Of a stretch of 64,000 nucleotides of DNA, positions 58,569 to 64,000 are shown in pieces. Source of the stretch: Siphonodentalium dalli. Its lineage: Eukaryota > Mollusca > Scaphopoda > Gadilida > Siphonodentaliidae. The notes below the pieces were generated by a model. That model did not search any database. It saw only the letters and a list, made by a program, of their open reading frames with translations, and had not been told where the DNA came from. Where the stretch lies: assembly GCA_032622095.1 (NCBI GenBank), contig CP136068.1:63328025-63392024 (forward strand), in the 5' to 3' direction. Within the stretch, counting starts at the first letter, position 1; the number at the start of each line of letters is the position of its first letter. Both the position numbers and the translations under genes were made by a program.

Positions 58569-59345
58569 CAAATTCATTCATGCCGAGATTACGAACTAAA
58601 ATATTTGACGCTCGAAATGGACATTTTTGTTGTTGTTTTTTGAATGCAGGTGTGTTTGGAAACACAATCATTGAAGCTTTCATATAGTAATACGCCAATT
58701 TCAATATACGTGATAGCGACCAATTTTCATTGTTTCTATGACAAACATTTTGCAGTTAATAAATTGTAGATATACATACTCATATATCTTTATTTTAGCA
58801 CAAAAGATTCATAAAATTTATTACTATCGGAATATAAATAACAGAAAAACGAAATACCGTAATTTCAAAATTGAAAAAGTTCATATTTAATATAAGACGG
58901 CAATTATATAGTACAAATGTGCGAGGCTCTGAGCAGTATTCCTGAACATATCCATATCAAAGTTTGATAAGTGTGGTATAAGTGTTGATAAATTTTTCCA
59001 AAGTTCCATAAGTGTACCTTTAAGTGTGGGGCAGTGTTCCCAAAACATTTAAAAAGTATAAGTATCATCAGTGTGTCATAAGTGTAGAGAGAACTTTTCA
59101 AAGTACCATAAGTGTAGCTGTAAGTGTGGGCAGCATGCCCAAAGATTTTCAAAGTCTCAAAAGTGTAGAGCAAGTGTACACTTATTACAACACTTACACT
59201 ACACTTACGAAATAAGTGTACATTTCGAAAAAAGGTGAGTGTGGTACAAGTGTACTGAATTAAAAAAACAAAAGCTACAAGTGTACTATAAGTGTATACC
59301 TGAACTACACTTACAATGAAAGTGTACACTTAGAAAATATAAGGG

Positions 59346-59990
59346 CTATCATTAAATCAATGATGGAAATTTACATGTGAAGTCAGATGGGGGACTTTTA
59401 TTTTCATAACCTGATCTATACAAACTGAAGTTTCAATTACTCTTTCACATAATGGCAAACAATTATTTATTGAAATTTATGAAATTAATTAATGGTCTTC
59501 ACCGCATAATTACCCACCCCACATACTGTATCACATGTGAATTCTGAAATTGTAATTATCTACCACTGAACCGCTCTTAATCCAGCTTTTACATATCATA
59601 GTACCCCTCCCCCCCCCCCCCCCCCCCCCCCCACATATTGGCTATCACACTTAAAACTGAAATTTATTTATAGGTCTAATTCAGATTTATCTGCCAAATC
59701 AGATGAGGGATTTCAATGATCAGAATTGTAATAGCTATATTTTGAATTAGTGTTGCACATGACACATTGTTAATTAACATTTGTGGAATTAACTAAGTGG
59801 TCACACCACATGATTACCAACCCCGCATACTATCTATCACATATTCATTCTGAATTAGAAATTATGCTATCACTGGACATTTATAAAATTAATTAATGGT
59901 CTTCATCGTATAATTACCCACATATTGTATATTATATACACTATATATTATATTATATACAATATATTACACTGCGGGTGTTAATTCAGA
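59346..59990 (+). repeat. degenerate AT-rich tandem array, right part
   Basis: The words CTATCATTAAATCAATGATG, TTACATGTGAAGTCAGATG and TTACCCACCCCACATACT continue the array of 49560-51632. A C-run of about 25 bases is at 59606-59631. No coding sequence. Confidence 0.6.
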
Positions 59991-61816
59991 TGTATCATGT
60001 AAGTCCACAACCAGACCATAATAAAGTTACCCACACATTAAGAAACCAACAAAGACATCACGAATATGCGACACATATGTCATATATACTGTGACCCCAC
60101 CCCACTACTAACTATATTCAGTACTCGCGACCCTATATACATTAATATACATATATAAAGCATGATCTTACCATTCCCACTGCATTTCAGCTCCATCATA
60201 TGTCACTATTCACTAATTAAACTCAATAACGATATTCTCCTTCATTTGTCAATCATAAGTTGGAAAACAACCCGAAACACATTTATTAACGTTGTATAGC
60301 CACAAAGATCCCATCCACACTGACGAAAACCATACAGCCAGACCATTCACACAAACTTCACGGAATCCTCGACATTTATACCAAATTGACAAACTTGTCG
60401 CCTCATCGGATTCGGATGGCAACATTACCCTAATTGACACAGTATCTGGCGTGATCTAGTTCAGCGACCCATTTAACTTGAACACAGTAAGACTCCGTAA
60501 CACGAAGAGAGAGTTGGACGAATCAGCAGTCCAGACATAATGGTCATTATTCTGAGTAAACCATACATGCTACACATATGACAAGCATAATTATTGAAAT
60601 AATCCTACTTGTGATTATATCCTCAGAGCAAGCATATATAAGATATATATCATTACGCATGAAGTGGTAAAATGAATACATTTCTAACGGCACTCGAGAT
60701 ACCAACGGGTTACATCCATCCGTTCGTTATCCACAAGAAAATGTGTGTCAACATTTAACCTGTTAAAGAGTTATGGCCCGTAAACTAAAACTATTTGTTC
60801 CGAAATCAGGCCTGTATCCCAGTCATCATGTGTCAAATTGAGCGTATCTTTATCATGGAATCATGAAATGACGTATATTCATATAATTATGTGCAACGAT
60901 TTATCATGATTTAATCTGACATTGTGGCCCTTTTGATATAAAGTGTGACCTCTCCCATATCCCAGTCGTCTCATATATATAGGATATGAATACTCTTTGG
61001 TATAATATACTAAAGCACAATGATTCAATGGGATATCCACACAATTATGTGTGTTTTAATCATATTTGGCGAACCAAATTGATGCAGAAGTGTAATAAAT
61101 AAAGTGATCAATCGGAGAATTACGTTTGGTGGTTCGCTCGTGGCGCAAACGCGCACTCGTTTATTACCGGCGTCTCTCGCCTCTCGTGAATTATTTGATG
61201 TAGTTCTCGGAACCAATTGATTACTCTCTATATAGTGCATTTTTGATCTTATAATATAAAATTACACATATTTTCTATGTTACATATACATGTATTGATA
61301 TCGATTGGTAATATATTTAAATAATATATTTAAATTGTATAACTGAATTTTATGCTGGGAAGAAATAGCCATTCGTATATGATCCACTGTTGATTTTTTT
61401 TTTTTTTTTTTTTATTTGAACGGCCATTATACATTCGAAATAATGTATCTATATGTCTATAAGTACAAACGCAGAACAAAGACCATCATTTATAAATTAC
61501 CAAAATTATAATTTCAATCACTTTGACTGATTCCTCATATATATATGATGTAGTAACTCCAGTCGAATAATATTATACTATACCTTAGACCCAACATGGG
61601 GAAATTGTTCAAATATAATGGACCAAATAAATGAATGGAATGCTTCCCACCAGCTTACTGACATCTATAATATTATATTTATGTATACATTAGATATATT
61701 AGAAAGAGGCATGAATGGGTATCCAAACCATACATATCAAATTGTGTTCAAATTTTTAAACTGGTACTCACTATTAAGGAATAGTTTCGGACGTTTGGGC
61801 TATAAATGTGACACTA
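59991..61816 (+). other. no confident gene; possible LINE-linked ORF at 61618-61812
   Basis: Mostly AT-rich sequence without structure. Near the end, a plus-strand frame from ATG 61618 (MDQINEWNASHQLTDIYNII, FKFLNWYSLLRNSFGRLGYK) runs into the inserted element at 61817. It may belong to the same decayed LINE as the frame at 63497-64000, but the two frames are one base out of step across the insertion and I do not recognise the protein. Confidence 0.35.
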
Positions 61817-63494
61817 ACCCTTGTAACAAACGTCGCACTACCGACGAATCGAATTCAATTATTTGAATTAGATTCGTCGGTAGTGCGACGTTTGTTGCAA
61901 ATAAATGCGAGTAGACGCACTACCGACGAAGAATGCGTGTGGTCAACACGAATTTAATTGCTGATGCGTCTGAGATCCGTGTTTGAAACAAACGTCGCAT
62001 CACCGTCGACTCGAATTTAAATCGGAGACATGCAAACGAGCTACATAATGGTATGCTAATGAGGGAATTCCAATGCAAACAGGAAAACACCAACGAGCAT
62101 GACGTAATTTGGTGGTATTTGAATTCGAGTCGACGATAGTGCGACGTTTGTTTCAAATTAAATGCGAGTAGACGCACTAAATAAATATTTATTTCGTTTG
62201 GATATACACGCTATACTGCATGTGCATGGACGCGTGTGCAAATTTCACATCAACGATGGGTTGAAATTGTTCTTGTAATTTGATTTTCTCCAACAATGAA
62301 TTATTGGGGAATTTGTTGTTTTTAGACCAACATTTGCAACATTTTGACTGAAATGGCCATCAGTCGGGAAGTCTGTGTCCTAGTCCCTCATGACCCCCGT
62401 GGCCAACCAAAAAAAAAATACTAATTATTTTCCTATGTTTTTTTGGCCGATTGACCTCAAAATGACTCATTCCTATTTACATGTCCATGTTAACATCCAT
62501 GATAAATAGTATGCACAGAAAATCATATACAGCTATTTACAGTGAATCCCCCCGCAAATCTCTGTTTTAGTGTTAAAAGGGGGGTGGGTGTCAAAAAATG
62601 GTCGGAAAAAACTGCCGAAAACAGAATTTTTTTTGGCGGTGGGTGGGTACAAAAAATGATCGAAAGGGGAAAAAATGCCATACGTGCCTGAATTTTTTTC
62701 TGACCCCCCCCCCCCTGCATCAGTTGGAAATTTTCCAACCTTCGTGGGGGTGTCAAATTGTAAATTTTCAACACTTGGAAAGCTTGAGGCCAGTCTAATG
62801 CTATATGGATTTTTGGTTACGGTTTTCATGTTCAAAGTTCTTCTCCCGATGTGCCCAACTATGATCGGATTTTCAGGTTCAGATCTCTGATTTGTCTTCT
62901 ACTGGCAGAACCATGGTCCGCCCAGTGCACGATCACAAATTTACTGATCCATTCAGTCAGGCATGTGAAAGAACAGCCAAGCGGGTTGCAAATTGAATTA
63001 CGCAAATATATTGCCCCTCCCCCAACGGAGAGTCTCTAGCCATACGTCCCTGTCCGCTATGCTTATTTTACCACGTGGTTTTAGATAGGCATACTGACGC
63101 AATATAGTGTATACCGCGTTGACCTCAACTTGCTATTAAATTGTTAAAAAGGTACAAGTACATGTCCGACCTAAAATATGTATAAAATACCTACGAAATA
63201 GCTATATAAAACCAATAATTTCCACTCCTCAGAATAGTAACATTAATTTCGTCGCTTGGAACTCAAAAGCCACATGTTCTCACTGAATTTTACGTTTTAG
63301 AATTGATATAAAACCTCCTATTTTAGCAGTTTTGACCAAAACCCTTATGAACGCTTTATGCCATTTTAAGAAATTATTTAGATTCGTCTTGAATTAAATG
63401 CGACGTTTGTTCCAACAGACGAATTATGAATTAAACTCGAGTCTAATTCTAATTGAATTCGATTCGTCGGTAGTGCGACATTTGTTCCAAGGGT
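61817..63494. mobile_element. 1.68-kb palindromic-ended element with TA flanks
   Basis: The left end ACCCTTGTAACAAACGTCGC then ACTACCGACGAATCGAATTC and the inverted right end ACCCTTGGAACAAATGTCGC plus the same continuation match over about 45 bp. TA flanks both ends (61815-61816, 63495-63496), as for Tc1/mariner elements. The left end is itself a hairpin: the terminal block is repeated inverted at about 61862-61896. A second, more diverged inverted pair sits at 61985-62021 and 62116-62155. No transposase is visible; several overlapping frames near 62530-62830 are driven by G/C runs. Confidence 0.7.
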
Positions 63495-63496
63495 TA

Positions 63497-64000
63497 CAAA
63501 TCTCAATAGCGAATACTATGATCGGTGAAATAACTCTCGGTGAACTCCAGGCAAATAAAAAATTTGACTTTACTAACACAAATGATGGAGATGACTGTGG
63601 CACAAATATCAACCCATACAAGCTTATTAACCATTCCTGTAACTATTACGCACCCTCACAATTTCGGGATAAAATAACGAAAACAAATAAAAGCACTTCA
63701 TTAATGGGCCTTAATTGCAGAAGCTTGAATGCTAATTGGGATAACTTCAGAGAATTGTTATGCGATATGCAAAATGATGATAATACTTTCGATGTAATCG
63801 CACTTTCAGAGATCTTCAGGATAAAAGAATCATATAATTTACCCGGTTACCAACCATTTGAATATTCAACGCGTCCAGATAACGACGATGGAAGAGGTGG
63901 GGTTGGGCTATTTATAAAAAATGGCATAACATTCCAGCATAGACCAGACTTATCAGTATTTATTCCACATGTAATCGAAACGATATTTGTTGAAATAAAC
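63497..64000 (+). CDS. LINE ORF2, apurinic-type endonuclease N-terminus (runs off window)
   Basis: An open frame (first ATG at 63518) continues to the window end. It reads INPYKLINHSCNYYAPSQF, then LMGLNCRSLNANWDNF (the N of the L-N-x-R-S-L motif), FDVIALSEIF (the catalytic Glu motif, usually E-T-W or E-I-W), YNLPGYQPFEYSTR and GRGGVGLFIKNGI. This is the start of the endonuclease of a CR1/jockey-group LINE, which nicks target DNA before reverse transcription. The frame also stays open upstream through the right end of the inserted element. The RT domain would lie beyond the window, so intactness cannot be judged. Confidence 0.8.

Larger units (their letters stand above)
55967..59345. mobile_element. 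3.4-kb DNA element with AAGTGT-array ends
   Basis: The left end CCCTTACATTTCCCAAGTGT and inverted right end CCCTTATATTTTCTAAGTGT match at 16 of 20 positions. The left 370 bp contain 21 AAGTGT words; the right 380 bp contain 14 forward and 5 reverse ones. The interior has decayed coding pieces on both strands. A terminal inverted repeat with dense subterminal motif arrays suggests transposase binding sites. The flanks (GAATAGTCT and CTATCATT) show no obvious duplication; the left flank is the DIRS end and the right flank the AT-rich array. Confidence 0.65.

Noticed and set aside
55899-59329. Minus-strand proteins rich in T-Y-N-T-L / Y-T-Y (55899-56348, 58904-59329)
   Set aside because: They are translations of the AAGTGT arrays and have no independent coding evidence.
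61618-61866. Confident assignment of the 61618 frame to the same LINE as 63497-64000
   Set aside because: With the TA-flanked element removed, the two frames are out of step by one base, and the peptide is not a recognised LINE domain.
1-64000. CRISPR arrays, bacterial operons, rRNA or tRNA genes
   Set aside because: Tandem repeats here lack the spaced direct-repeat pattern of CRISPR, no cloverleaf or rRNA core was seen, and coding relics have animal transposon signatures.

Overview
This is repeat-dense, intron-bearing animal DNA, most likely from a marine invertebrate and probably a mollusc. The evidence is AT-rich sequence, no operons, several GTCCGTCC-type dispersed elements, Helitron relics, two different tyrosine-recombinase (YR) retrotransposons, pogo, Harbinger and FLYWCH transposase relics, and decayed copies of a multi-copy ORF family I know from molluscs, corals and other invertebrates. 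The species is inferred from the repeat types only. Just one short stretch looks like a host exon: a leucine-rich-repeat exon at 11786-11909. Nearly everything else is mobile or mobile-derived.

Layout, 1-24 kb: a 0.7-kb repeat at the left edge recurs inverted at 23.2-23.8 kb. A 4.7-kb inverted-repeat element with TTA target duplications lies at 2255-6948. GTCCGTCC elements lie at 7.5-8.2, 13.4-14.1 and 15.0-15.6 kb. A TTAA-flanked miniature element sits just upstream of the LRR exon. A decayed multi-copy gene (minus strand, 14.4-16.85 kb) is split by one GTCCGTCC element, and a relative lies on the plus strand at 18.4-18.8 kb. A FLYWCH-carrying element at 19.2-21.7 kb has repeat-array ends and is itself invaded by a 534-bp miniature element.

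Layout, 24-43 kb: an essentially full-length Ngaro-type YR retrotransposon lies on the minus strand (23.9-31.4 kb) with an A1-ORFs-B1-A2-B2 split direct repeat structure and an SGNH-hydrolase ORF. A pogo/DDE relic follows at 32.1-32.6 kb. A 7.6-kb inverted-end element (33.7-41.3 kb) carries a decayed multi-domain gene, which is interrupted by a 1.75-kb Harbinger-like element. A decayed LINE ORF1 lies at 42.2-43.1 kb.

Layout, 43-64 kb: non-autonomous Helitrons are stacked head to tail (43.4-46.6 kb), with one more at 48.8-49.5 kb. An AT-rich degenerate array (49.6-60 kb) is interrupted by a DIRS-type YR retrotransposon (51.6-56.0 kb) and by a 3.4-kb element whose ends are filled with AAGTGT motifs (56.0-59.3 kb). 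The right edge holds a TA-flanked palindromic element (61.8-63.5 kb) followed by the start of a LINE endonuclease ORF that runs off the window.

The most unusual material is threefold: the modular hairpin-headed GTCCGTCC elements, the 7.6-kb element with its matching miniature derivative, and the AAGTGT-array element.
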